This document shows positions 23,752-31,538 of a stretch of DNA of 64,000 nt, in pieces. The position numbers and the translations under genes are program-made. Within the stretch, counting starts at the first letter, position 1; every line of letters begins with the position of its first letter. The stretch is from the NCBI GenBank assembly GCA_963789015.1, contig CAWBIU010000002.1, forward strand, positions 620,001-684,000, in the 5' to 3' direction. The notes under the pieces were generated by a model. The model was given only the letters and a program-made list of their open reading frames with translations. It was not told the origin of the DNA and did not search any database. The DNA is from JAOPZW01 sp963789015. GTDB taxonomy: Bacteria; Actinomycetota; Thermoleophilia; Solirubrobacterales; Solirubrobacteraceae.

Positions 23752-24796
23752 AGTCGTCGACCGGCGCTCCGCCGTAGACGACGAAGCTGACGATCCAGTA
23801 GGCGAGGTAGAAGCCGAGCAGGACCCAGCCGTGCCAGCGCTTCAGCTGCCCGGTGGACAGGAAGTACGCGGCGAGCCCGGTCATCGCGACGAGCACCGGC
23901 AGGTGCCAGTTGAGGACGCTCGAGCCGATGACGATGCTGCCGCCGGCGATGACGACGATCCCGAGCTTCGCGGTGACCGAGAAGACGAGGCTGCCGATGA
24001 CGTTGCCGATCCCGATCTCGGGGATGCCCTTGCGGATCGGCCGCACGGTCAGGAAGAGGTCCTCGATGACGAGGACGGCGGTGACGATCGTGGCGCCGAA
24101 GACGGTGTCCTCGATGTCGTACTGCTCGAGGATCCCCTCGGTCCCGGTGCTCACGGTCGCGGCGCCGACGATGATGCCGGCGAGCGCGACGATCGCCAGG
24201 CCCAGGTTGAGCCAGCCCGTGAACCGGCGCTCGCCCTCGAACGGCATCATGGTCGAGACCGCCGTCGCCCGCACCGGGTCGTCCGGTCCCGCTCCGTCGT
24301 CCGCCTCGTCCTCCTCCTCGAGCTCCTCGAGGATCTCCAGGTTGCGGAAGGTCGCCGTCTCCCTCCGGAGCTCGCGGAACGCGACATAGGCGACGAAGGC
24401 CGTGAACAGGGCGAGCAGCACCACCGCCCCGGCGATGTCGATGGAGCCGATCAGCGCGAACACGACCATGACGAGCGGAGCCGCGGCGAACAGGGCGATG
24501 TAGTCGCGCGGGATGGTGAACTGGGTCGGCGTGAGGATCGCGCCGAGCGCGAGCACGACGCCCGTGAACGAGACCGCGGTACCGAGCACGAGGCCGAGGG
24601 CGACGTCCTCGAGCCCTTCGAGGCTCAGCGCGACGCCGAGGACGATGTCGTCGAACTCGATGCCGGTGAAGATGATCGCCAGCAGGAAGACCGAGATCTT
24701 CAGTCCGCGCGACGCATTGACCAGGAAGCCGATCAGCTTCTCGGCGCTGTAGACCAGCAGCGTCGCTCCGGAGATGAAGATGAAGATCGACGTCAT
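23750..24796 (-). CDS. Calcium/cation antiporter (CaCA) family, YrbG-like
   Basis: 348 aa from the ATG at 24796, which has GGGAG upstream; an ATG 45 bases earlier is also open. About ten hydrophobic segments form two inverted halves. The alpha-repeats are visible as FTGIEFDDIVLGVALSLEG in the first half and ETVFGATIV-like DTVFGATIVTAVLVIEDLFL with GNVIGSLVFSVTAKLGIVVI in the second. A Glu/Asp-rich cytosolic loop (LEELEEEDEADDGAGPDD) lies between them. These transporters exchange Ca2+ for Na+ or H+ at the cytoplasmic membrane. It is divergent from pqqA. Confidence 0.85.
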   Translation of the reverse strand: MTSIFIFISGATLLVYSAEKLIGFLVNASRGLKISVFLLAIIFTGIEFDDIVLGVALSLEGLEDVALGLVLGTAVSFTGVVLALGAILTPTQFTIPRDYIALFAAAPLVMVVFALIGSIDIAGAVVLLALFTAFVAYVAFRELRRETATFRNLEILEELEEEDEADDGAGPDDPVRATAVSTMMPFEGERRFTGWLNLGLAIVALAGIIVGAATVSTGTEGILEQYDIEDTVFGATIVTAVLVIEDLFLTVRPIRKGIPEIGIGNVIGSLVFSVTAKLGIVVIAGGSIVIGSSVLNWHLPVLVAMTGLAAYFLSTGQLKRWHGWVLLGFYLAYWIVSFVVYGGAPVDD

Positions 24797-24929
24797 GCCC
24801 GCGGCGTCTCCCTTGCCCGTGGTGGCCCCTGCGCGCGGCATCGTGTGCAGAAGTTGCCGCCGACGACAAGTCCGGCGTCCGTGGTCGGGCGATCACGCCC
24901 GCCGGCTACATGCCGCCGCAGGCGGGGAC

Positions 24930-24935
24930 TACTAT
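24930..24935 (+). promoter_or_regulatory. Predicted -10 element upstream of pqqA
   Basis: TACTAT lies 38 bases before the pqqA ATG inside otherwise GC-rich sequence; the -35 position has only a weak match. The leader then carries GGGAGG (24960-24965) with 8-base spacing to the start. Expression of the PQQ operon probably begins here. Confidence 0.4.
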
Positions 24936-24973
24936 CAGGTGCTCCTAACCCCACGACACGGGAGGTCTTCTAC

Positions 24974-25048
24974 ATGCTTTGGACGAAGCCTGAGTTCGAG
25001 CTCGTCGAGCTCTGCTCGGAGGTCACCTCCTACGTCTACCATCGCTAG
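24974..25048 (+). CDS. pqqA: PQQ precursor peptide PqqA (copy 1)
   Basis: 24-residue peptide MLWTKPEFELVELCSEVTSY followed by VYHR. The crosslinked Glu and Tyr of PQQ precursors are in E-V-T-S-Y (Glu16, Tyr20), and W-x-K-P-x-F is the usual leader. PqqE with PqqD joins the Glu and Tyr side chains. GGGAGG precedes the start. It is 41 bases upstream of pqqB. A second, different pqqA occurs at 31464. Confidence 0.95.
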   Translation: MLWTKPEFELVELCSEVTSYVYHR

Positions 25049-25089
25049 GAGCTGAGCTCCTCGCGGCGGGTTCCCGGGAGCGGGGGCCC

Positions 25090-25986
25090 GTGAAGGTCAG
25101 GGTTCTCGGCTCGGCCGCCGGCGGCGGCTTCCCGCAGTGGAACTGCCACTGCCCGACGTGCGAGGCCGCCCGCACGGGCGCCGAGGCGCGCCCGCGCACG
25201 CAGTCGTCGATCGCCGTCCGCGGGGACGAGGGCCCGTGGTTCCTGGCCAACGCCTCGCCGGACCTGCGCCAGCAGCTCGAGGCGCTCGGTACGGACCGGG
25301 TCGACGGCGTCCGCGGCGCCCCGGTCGCCGGGATCCTCCTCACCGACGCCGAGATCGACCACACCGCGGGGCTGCTGCTGCTGCGCGAGTCCTCGAGCCC
25401 GATCCGGGTGTACGGCAGCGATGCCGTCCGCCGCGCGCTGACCGACGGCTACCCGGTCCTGCCGATGCTCGACGGCTTCTGCGGCGCCGAGTGGAACCCG
25501 CTCGAGCCGGGCCGCGCCGTGGCGATCGAGGGATCCTCGCTCGAGGTCGAGTCCTTCGCGGCGGGCGGCGACCCGCCGCGCTACCTCGAGGGGACCGGGG
25601 TGGACGTCGAGGCCAGCGGGCTGGTCTTCCGCGACCGCGCGACCGGCGGTGTCCTGACGTACGTTCCCGGGCTGGCGCGGCTCGACGGCGAGGTCCTCGA
25701 GCGCATGGCCGGCAGTAGCGTCGTGCTCGTGGACGGTACGTTCTGGCGAGACGACGAGCTGGCGCAGCTCGGGATCTCCGAGCGCACGGCGCGGCAGATG
25801 GGCCACGTGCCGCTGTCGGGGCCGGACGGCACGCTCGCGGCGTTTGCCAAGCTCCAGGGACCGCGCATGATCCTGGTCCACATCAACAACACCAACCCCG
25901 TGCTGCTCGAGCGCTCCCCGGAGCGCGACGCGGTCCTGCGCGCCGGCGCCGAGGTCGCCCACGACGGGCTGGAGGTCGAGCTGTGA
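25090..25986 (+). CDS. pqqB: PQQ biosynthesis protein PqqB (metallo-beta-lactamase fold)
   Basis: 298 aa. VRVLGSAAGGGFPQWNCHCP with the Zn-type C-x-C-x-x-C (NCHCPTCEA), LTDAEIDHTAGLLLLRE, and the family signature LVHINNTNPVL are diagnostic. PqqB is a nonheme-iron hydroxylase-like MBL protein acting on the excised Glu-Tyr intermediate. GTG start; the stop overlaps the pqqC GTG (GTGA at 25983). Confidence 0.96.
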   Translation: MKVRVLGSAAGGGFPQWNCHCPTCEAARTGAEARPRTQSSIAVRGDEGPWFLANASPDLRQQLEALGTDRVDGVRGAPVAGILLTDAEIDHTAGLLLLRESSSPIRVYGSDAVRRALTDGYPVLPMLDGFCGAEWNPLEPGRAVAIEGSSLEVESFAAGGDPPRYLEGTGVDVEASGLVFRDRATGGVLTYVPGLARLDGEVLERMAGSSVVLVDGTFWRDDELAQLGISERTARQMGHVPLSGPDGTLAAFAKLQGPRMILVHINNTNPVLLERSPERDAVLRAGAEVAHDGLEVEL

Positions 25987-26705
25987 CGGTGATCGCCGGA
26001 GAGGCGGCGCCGTGGACGGCCGACGAGCTCGTCGAGCGGCTGCGCGCGCAGGGCAGCCGCTACCACAACCTGCACCCGTTCCACGTGCGGATGGACGCCG
26101 GCGAGCTCACGCGCGAGGAGCTGCAGCGCTGGGTCGCCAACCGCTTCCTCTACCAGCGCTGCATCCCGCTCAAGGACGCCGCGATCCTCTCCAACTGCCC
26201 CGAGGTCGAGGTGCGACGCGCGTGGGTCCGGCGGATCGTCGACCACGACGGCACGGCGCCCGGGACGGGCGGGATCGAGTCGTGGCTGCGCCTCGGCGAG
26301 GCACTCGGCGTGTCGCGCGAGGACCTCGAGTCCGAGCGGCTCGTGCTGCCGGCGGTGCGCTACGCCGTCGACGCCTACGTCAACTTCGCGCGCCGGAAGC
26401 CGTGGATCGAGGCGGTCGCGTCGTCGCTGACCGAGCTGTTCGGCCCGGGCGCGATCAAGGTCCGCCTCGCCGCGCTCGAGCGCCACTACCCGTGGATCGA
26501 TCCGGCGGGCCTGGAGTACTTCCGCGCCCGGCTCGTGCAGGCGCCGCGCGACGCGCAGCACGCGCTCGACCTCGTCGTCGAGCGCTGCGTGACGCGCGAG
26601 CAGCAGGAGCGCGCGGTCGCGGCGCTGCGCTTCAAGACCGAGATGCTGTGGGCACAGCTCGAGGCGATCGAGCGCGGCGACACGCAGCCCGAGGGGGCGC
26701 CGTGA
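25983..26705 (+). CDS. pqqC: Pyrroloquinoline-quinone synthase PqqC
   Basis: 240 aa of the PqqC/TENA all-helical fold: SRYHNLHPFHVRMDAGELT, LQRWVANRFLYQRCIPLKDA, RIVDHDG, and SLTELFGPGAIKVRLAAL. It carries out the final ring closure and eight-electron oxidation to PQQ using O2 without a metal or cofactor. It overlaps pqqB and pqqD by four bases each. Confidence 0.96.
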   Translation: MTVIAGEAAPWTADELVERLRAQGSRYHNLHPFHVRMDAGELTREELQRWVANRFLYQRCIPLKDAAILSNCPEVEVRRAWVRRIVDHDGTAPGTGGIESWLRLGEALGVSREDLESERLVLPAVRYAVDAYVNFARRKPWIEAVASSLTELFGPGAIKVRLAALERHYPWIDPAGLEYFRARLVQAPRDAQHALDLVVERCVTREQQERAVAALRFKTEMLWAQLEAIERGDTQPEGAP

Positions 26706-26965
26706 ACCGGCCGCGACTCGCCGACGGCGCCCGCCTGCAGTACGACGACGTGCGCGAGGAGCACCTGTTGCTGATCCCGGAGGGCGCCGTGAAGCTCAAC
26801 GAGACGGCGGCGCAGGCGCTCGAGCTGTGCGACGGCGAGCGGTCGCTCGGCGAGATCGCCGCGGCCCTGTCGGAGCGCTACGCGGGCGCCGACGTGACCG
26901 ACGACGTGCGTGAGCTGCTCGAGCGCATGGGCGAGCACGGGCTGGTGGTCGATGCCTCCGAATAG
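26702..26965 (+). CDS. pqqD: PQQ peptide chaperone PqqD
   Basis: 87 aa: RLADGARLQYDDVREEHLLL then IPEGAVKLNETAAQALELCD and a C-terminal helical block. This is the RiPP-recognition-element fold that binds the PqqA leader and presents it to PqqE. GTG start overlaps pqqC. Its 3' end overlaps the pqqE start by 14 bases, so the two are tightly coupled but not fused. Confidence 0.93.
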   Translation: MNRPRLADGARLQYDDVREEHLLLIPEGAVKLNETAAQALELCDGERSLGEIAAALSERYAGADVTDDVRELLERMGEHGLVVDASE

Positions 26966-28049
26966 GCCCTCCACGCTCGTCGCCGAGCTGTCCTACCAGT
27001 GCCCGCTGCACTGCCCGTACTGCTCGAACCCGACCGACATCGGCGGCGAGCGCTACCGCAACGAGCTCGAGACCGAGCACTGGGCGCGCGTCTTCCGCGA
27101 GGCGCGGGCGCTCGGCGTCCTGCAGCTCGCGCTGACCGGCGGCGAGCCGATGCTGCGGCGCGACCTCGACGAGCTCGTCGCGGCCGGGCGCGAGGCCGGC
27201 CTGTACTCGACGCTCGTCACGGCGGGCACGCTGCTCACACGCGAGCGCGCGGAGCGCCTGAAGGAGGCGGGGCTCGACCACATCCAGGTGTCGGTCCAGA
27301 GCCCGGACCCCGAGGAGAACGACCGCATCGGCGGCAACCGCTCGTTCGAGAAGAAGATGACGGCCGCGCGCGTGACGCGCGAGCTGGGGATGCCGCTGAC
27401 GATCAACACCGTCCTGCACCGGCAGAACCTCGACCGCATCGAGGAGGTCCTCGCGCTCGCCGAGGAGCTCGACGCCCAGCGGCTCGAGCTCGCCAACACG
27501 CAGTACTACGGGTGGGCGGTCGTCAACCAGCAGGCGCTGATGCCCACGCGCGAGCAGCTCGAGCGCGGGGAGGAGGCGGTGCAGGCCTTCCGCGAGCGCG
27601 TCGGCCCGAAGGTCAACGTGCTGTGGGTGCTGCCGGACTACTACGAGGACCTGCCCAAGCCGTGCATGGCGGGGTGGGGGAGGACGGTGATCGTGCTGGC
27701 GCCCAACGGCGACGCGCTGCCCTGCCAGGCGGCGACGACGATCCCCGATCTCGAGTTCCCCAACGTGCGCGACCACTCCCTCGAGTGGATCTGGAACGAG
27801 TCGGACGCGTTCGCGCGCTTCCGCGGCACGGACTGGATGCAGGAACCGTGCCGCTCGTGCCCGCTCGGGCGCCAGGAGGAGGACTTCGGCGGCTGCCGCT
27901 GCCAGGCGCTGCGCCTCACCGGCGACGCCGCGGCGACCGATCCCGTGTGCCGCTTCTCGCCGCACCACGCGACCATCGTCGCGGCCCGCGAGGCGGCTCA
28001 GACGGACGAGTTCACCTACCGGACGATGCGCCGCCCGGCGCGCGCCTGA
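26952..28049 (+). CDS. pqqE: PqqA peptide cyclase PqqE (radical SAM/SPASM)
   Basis: 365 aa. The radical SAM motif CxxxCxxC is Cys17, Cys21, Cys24 (CPLHCPYC). LALTGGEPMLRRDLDEL follows, and a C-terminal SPASM domain carries Cys ligands in GDALPCQAAT, CRSCPLGRQEEDFGGCRCQ and PVCRFSPH. PqqE forms the Glu-Tyr C-C crosslink in PqqA with two auxiliary clusters. ATG 26952 is chosen because the conserved STLVAELSYQCPLHCP follows it directly. Confidence 0.96.
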   Translation: MPPNRPSTLVAELSYQCPLHCPYCSNPTDIGGERYRNELETEHWARVFREARALGVLQLALTGGEPMLRRDLDELVAAGREAGLYSTLVTAGTLLTRERAERLKEAGLDHIQVSVQSPDPEENDRIGGNRSFEKKMTAARVTRELGMPLTINTVLHRQNLDRIEEVLALAEELDAQRLELANTQYYGWAVVNQQALMPTREQLERGEEAVQAFRERVGPKVNVLWVLPDYYEDLPKPCMAGWGRTVIVLAPNGDALPCQAATTIPDLEFPNVRDHSLEWIWNESDAFARFRGTDWMQEPCRSCPLGRQEEDFGGCRCQALRLTGDAAATDPVCRFSPHHATIVAAREAAQTDEFTYRTMRRPARA

Positions 28050-28115
28050 CCGCGCCGCCGCGCCGACATCCGGTGGGTGGGCTGAGGACGTGAATCGCGT
28101 TGGTATCTTGCTCGC

Positions 28116-28991
28116 ATGGCGGAGGCCAAGCGGCAGCTGGCGATGTACGGGTTCGACTACGGGACGGGTCGCAACTTCGGATCGCGCGAGGGTCACAACG
28201 GGGGCCCGCTGCTTCCGCACAGCCGCTGGCCGAGCTTCTTCTCGCGCATCGTCGCCCGCCTGCAGTGGGACGCGAACGCGATCGATCTGGCCGAGGACGC
28301 AAAGGCCTGGCCCGACCTCGAGGACGACCGCCGCGAGCGGCTGACCACGCTGTTCGCCGGCTTCTGTGTGGCCGAGGAGGCGGTCGCCGACGAGCTCACG
28401 CCGTTCGGCGACTTCATGACCGACTCGCTGCAGGCGTGGGTCTTCTATCTCCAGAAGCGCGACGAGGTTCGCCACGCGGTGTTCTTCGATCGCATCGCCA
28501 AGGAGATCCTCGGCGTGGCCGGCGAGACGCCCGAGGAGCGCCGCGCGGCGATCCGCGGCCAGGCGCCGCCCGCGATCCTCGAGCTCTTCGAGGAGCGGCT
28601 GCCCGCCCTGTCGGCCGAGATGGCGGCGGGCAACGCCAAGCTCGAGCAGGGCGTGGCCCTCTACCACATGCTCCTCGAGGGGATCGTGCTCACCTCGGGT
28701 CAGCAGGCGATCCTCCAGGAGCTCGAGGACGACGCGCTGCCCGGGGTCAAGAAGGGCGTCGAGAAGGTCGAGCTCGACGAGCGCTGGCACATCGGCTTCG
28801 GCCTGCGCTGTCTGGTCCAGATCAAGCCGTCCGACGAGACCCTCGAGGAGCTCGTCGCGCAGGCCGACGAGGCCGCCCAAGCGTGGGGGGACGTGATCCC
28901 GGACGACATCCGCGAGCGCCTCAAGCCGATGACGCTGCGGCGCCTGCACGCCGCCCACCTGCTCGAGTCGCACCGACTCGAAGCCGCCTAG
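28116..28991 (+). CDS. R2-like ligand-binding oxidase (R2lox), Mn/Fe
   Basis: 291 aa of the ribonucleotide-reductase R2 fold. All six metal ligands of R2lox align: Glu87 (AEEAV), Glu117 and His120 (DEVRH), Glu188 (LLEGI), Glu222 and His225 (DERWH). The Val (Val90) and Tyr (Tyr183) that form the ether crosslink in characterised actinobacterial R2lox are also at the right spacing. R2lox binds a fatty-acid-like ligand at a Mn/Fe centre; its physiological reaction is unknown. It lies 66 bases after pqqE in the same direction, between the PQQ synthesis genes and the PQQ dehydrogenase. Confidence 0.85.
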   Translation: MAEAKRQLAMYGFDYGTGRNFGSREGHNGGPLLPHSRWPSFFSRIVARLQWDANAIDLAEDAKAWPDLEDDRRERLTTLFAGFCVAEEAVADELTPFGDFMTDSLQAWVFYLQKRDEVRHAVFFDRIAKEILGVAGETPEERRAAIRGQAPPAILELFEERLPALSAEMAAGNAKLEQGVALYHMLLEGIVLTSGQQAILQELEDDALPGVKKGVEKVELDERWHIGFGLRCLVQIKPSDETLEELVAQADEAAQAWGDVIPDDIRERLKPMTLRRLHAAHLLESHRLEAA

Positions 28992-29159
28992 CGGACCGTT
29001 CTGAGATCGGAAGGGTTCCAGCCGCGGTTTGGCGCGCCGAAACGCGCGATGTCAGATGGCTGCCCGGCCGAGAGGTAACGCTCGTTTCAACCTTGTTCCG
29101 CGCACCAGGCCCAGATAGGGTCGGCGCACAAATCGGCCCGCAAACGGAGGAGGTGCTGG

Positions 29160-29612
29160 GTGACCCAGACCGCTCAGAGCGAAGTCGTTGAGGAACTGCT
29201 GCGTCAGAACGGAACGACGCTAGGCCGGATGCTCGGTCGCGGAAGCGTCGGATTCGCCGAGGAAGGATCGGACGGCAAGATGACCGGCACGATCCGGATC
29301 CCGGAGGACGAGCTCGTCTATGAGCCCGTGGTGCTGATCCTGCCCCATGCGGGCACGGTCGAGCTCACGCTCATCAACGACGACAAGAACACCCATTGCG
29401 CGGTTCTGCCGAGCAACGGTGACATGCAGTTCATCTGGCTGGTCAACCATTCCAAGGGGACCGCCACACTGCATCTCGACGGCCCGGGCTACTACTGGTA
29501 CGGCTCGCGTACCGGCAACGACGAGGGCCGTGGCCTGACCGGCGCGATCGTCGTCCAGGGCGACGCCCCGCCCGAGGCGAAGATCGATCGCCCGCCGCAG
29601 CCGCAGCCGTAG
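29160..29612 (+). CDS. Cupredoxin-fold PQQ-associated protein (MSMEG_3727-like), without Cu ligands
   Basis: 150 aa from GTG 29160 with GGAGGAGG upstream. The C-terminal ~100 residues have the cupredoxin pattern (VELTLINDDKNTHCAVLPSN, HLDGPGYYWYGSRTGNDEGR, GLTGAIVV). In copper proteins the last loop reads Y-x-Y-x-C-x-x-P-G-H-x-x-x-G-M; here those positions are S/R/N/L, so the type-1 copper Cys, His and Met are missing. No signal peptide is visible. It sits 44 bases before the PQQ dehydrogenase and probably serves it, for example as a subunit or partner. Confidence 0.75.
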   Translation: MTQTAQSEVVEELLRQNGTTLGRMLGRGSVGFAEEGSDGKMTGTIRIPEDELVYEPVVLILPHAGTVELTLINDDKNTHCAVLPSNGDMQFIWLVNHSKGTATLHLDGPGYYWYGSRTGNDEGRGLTGAIVVQGDAPPEAKIDRPPQPQP

Positions 29613-29656
29613 TTCGATCGCCCAGCTCAACCTCGATCTTGCAAAGGAGCCGCTGA

Positions 29657-31351
29657 ATGGCAACTGACTACGTTGATGCAGGCCATGCCGTTGACGCCGT
29701 AACGCTCAGCCCGACCAAGGGCAAGGCGCCGCCGGCCGCCAAGGGCGTCAATTACGACCGCATCCGCAACGCCCGGGAAAGCGAGCCGCAGAACTGGCTG
29801 ACGTACTACGGCGCGTACGACGGGCAGCGCTACAGCACGCTGGACCAGATCAACACGGAGAACGTCAGGCGGCTCGCGCCCGCCTGGGTCTTCCAGGCCG
29901 GCTCGACGGGCCTGCACGCAGGCAAGTCGACCTACTCGTTCGAGGCCTCACCGATCGTCGTCGACGGGGTCATGTACCTCTCCGGCTGGGACGGCTGGGT
30001 CTGGGCGATCGACGCCAGGACCGGCTCGGAGCTGTGGCGCTACAAGCACGCGATCCCGTACGACGTGTCGCTCTGCTGCGGCAACGTCAACCGGGGCGTC
30101 GCCGTGGCCCAGGGGAAGGTCTTCGTCGTCACCCTGAACGCGCACATCATCGCCCTGGACGCCGAGACCGGGAAGAAGGTCTGGGACCAGACCTATGGCG
30201 ACGTGCGCGCCGGCGAGAGCGCCACGGTCGCTCCGCTCGTCGTGAAGGACATGGTCATCGTCGGCAGCTCCGGCGGGGAGTTCGGCAACCGCGGCCACAC
30301 CGACGCGTTCAAGCTCGAGAACGGCGAGCGCGTCTGGCGGACGTACATGGTGCCGAAGCCCGGCGAGCCCGGGTCAGAGACCTGGCCCGACGACGGCGAG
30401 GCCTGGCAGCGGGGAGGCGCGAACTGCTGGGTCACGCCCACCTACGACCCCGAGCTGAACCTCCTGTACTACGGCACCGGCAACCCGTGTCCCGACTTCG
30501 ACGGAGGCGTCCGCGAGGGCGACAACCTCCACACGGACTCGATGGTGGCCGTGGACGCCGACAGCGGCGAGATCAAGTTCCACTACCAGTACACCCCGCA
30601 CGACGTGTGGGACTACGACTCCACGATGGAGCACATCCTGTTCGACCTCGACGGGCGCAAGTGCATGGCCCACTTCGACAAGAACGGGTACTGGTTCGTG
30701 CTGGACCGCACCGACGGCTCGCTCGTGCGCGTCGCGCCGTTCGTGGACCGCATCGACTGGGGCACGATCGACGCCGACGGCACCGTGACGCCGAAGGTCT
30801 TCCCCGACGCCGAGGGTGACCCGGTGCACTTCTGGCCCGGCCCGGCCGGCGCCAAGGAGTGGACGCACGCGTCCTACAGCCCGAAGACGGGGCTCTTCTA
30901 CGTGCCGGTGCAGGACGTCGGCGCGACGGCCACCCGCCGCCGGCGGGAGTTCAAGGAGAGCATCCCGTACTGGGGCGCCGGCGTGGCTGTGGACCTCGAG
31001 GACATGTCCGGGTCCATCAGCGCCTTCGACCCGAAGACGGGCGGCGAGGCCTGGCGGTTCCAGAACGACATCCCGATGTGCGCGTCGACGCTCGCCACCG
31101 GCGGCGACCTCGTGTTCGCGGGTGAGCCCACGGGCGAGTTCAACGCGCTCGACGCCCGGACGGGCGAGCTGCTCTGGCAGTTCCAGTGCGGCAGCGGCCA
31201 CCACTCGAGCCCGAGCACGTACAGCATCGACGGCCGGCAGTACATCGCCGTGCCGACGGGCTGGGGCGCCTGGACCGAGGGGTTCCTGCCCGGCATGCTC
31301 GGAGCGGGCCAGGGAAGCGCGGTGTTCGTCTTCGCGCTGCCGGAGGACTAG
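29657..31351 (+). CDS. PQQ-dependent alcohol/methanol dehydrogenase, lanthanide-type
   Basis: 564-aa eight-bladed quinoprotein. The PQQ-stacking vicinal disulfide is Cys140-Cys141 (SLCCGNVN). Metal and catalytic residues are Glu208 (GGEFGNRG), Asn276 (YYGTGNP) and Asp319 in HDVWDYDS. Asp321, two residues after the catalytic Asp, is the extra ligand that marks lanthanide-dependent (XoxF/ExaF-type) enzymes; Ca-type MxaF has Ala there. The N-terminus (MATDYVDAGHAVDAVTLSPT) has no signal peptide or twin-Arg motif, unusual for this normally exported family. AAAGGAG precedes the ATG. The expected product, formaldehyde, would be taken up by Fae. Substrate specificity is not provable from sequence. 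Confidence 0.9.
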   Translation: MATDYVDAGHAVDAVTLSPTKGKAPPAAKGVNYDRIRNARESEPQNWLTYYGAYDGQRYSTLDQINTENVRRLAPAWVFQAGSTGLHAGKSTYSFEASPIVVDGVMYLSGWDGWVWAIDARTGSELWRYKHAIPYDVSLCCGNVNRGVAVAQGKVFVVTLNAHIIALDAETGKKVWDQTYGDVRAGESATVAPLVVKDMVIVGSSGGEFGNRGHTDAFKLENGERVWRTYMVPKPGEPGSETWPDDGEAWQRGGANCWVTPTYDPELNLLYYGTGNPCPDFDGGVREGDNLHTDSMVAVDADSGEIKFHYQYTPHDVWDYDSTMEHILFDLDGRKCMAHFDKNGYWFVLDRTDGSLVRVAPFVDRIDWGTIDADGTVTPKVFPDAEGDPVHFWPGPAGAKEWTHASYSPKTGLFYVPVQDVGATATRRRREFKESIPYWGAGVAVDLEDMSGSISAFDPKTGGEAWRFQNDIPMCASTLATGGDLVFAGEPTGEFNALDARTGELLWQFQCGSGHHSSPSTYSIDGRQYIAVPTGWGAWTEGFLPGMLGAGQGSAVFVFALPED

Positions 31352-31379
31352 GCCCCTGCGATCTTGACAATCCGTGTGC

Positions 31380-31400
31380 GGTCGGCCGTCGTGGCCGGCC
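31380..31400 (+). terminator. Short hairpin after the PQQ dehydrogenase
   Basis: GGTCGGCC (31380-31387) and GGCCGGCC (31393-31400) pair through 8 bp with one wobble around loop GTCGT. It follows the dehydrogenase stop by 28 bases. A consensus -35-like TTGACA lies at 31364-31369 just before it, so pqqA2 may also have its own promoter. Confidence 0.45.
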
Positions 31401-31463
31401 GCCCCCGGTTGTCACGCGGTGTTCGATAACGTGGACCAGGACCCGAAAAGGGAGACGCCCCAT

Positions 31464-31538
31464 ATGACATGGATCAAGCCCGAGTTTGAGATCACGGACC
31501 TCTGTTCGGAGGTCACGTCCTACCTGCACACGCGGTAG
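31464..31538 (+). CDS. pqqA: PQQ precursor peptide PqqA (copy 2)
   Basis: 24 residues: MTWIKPEFEITDLCSEVTSY then LHTR. Glu16 and Tyr20 of the E-V-T-S-Y core and the W-x-K-P-E-F leader are conserved with copy 1 at 24974, while the outer residues differ. GGGAG lies 10 bases before the ATG. It is 112 bases behind the dehydrogenase and may supply extra precursor when the dehydrogenase is expressed. Its last 26 bases overlap the antisense hydrolase-like gene. Confidence 0.92.
   Translation: MTWIKPEFEITDLCSEVTSYLHTR

Noticed and set aside
22008..24896. 962-codon minus-strand frame across the channel and exchanger genes
   Set aside because: Out of frame with the exchanger and antisense to the channel; product is Arg/Gly/His-rich low complexity.
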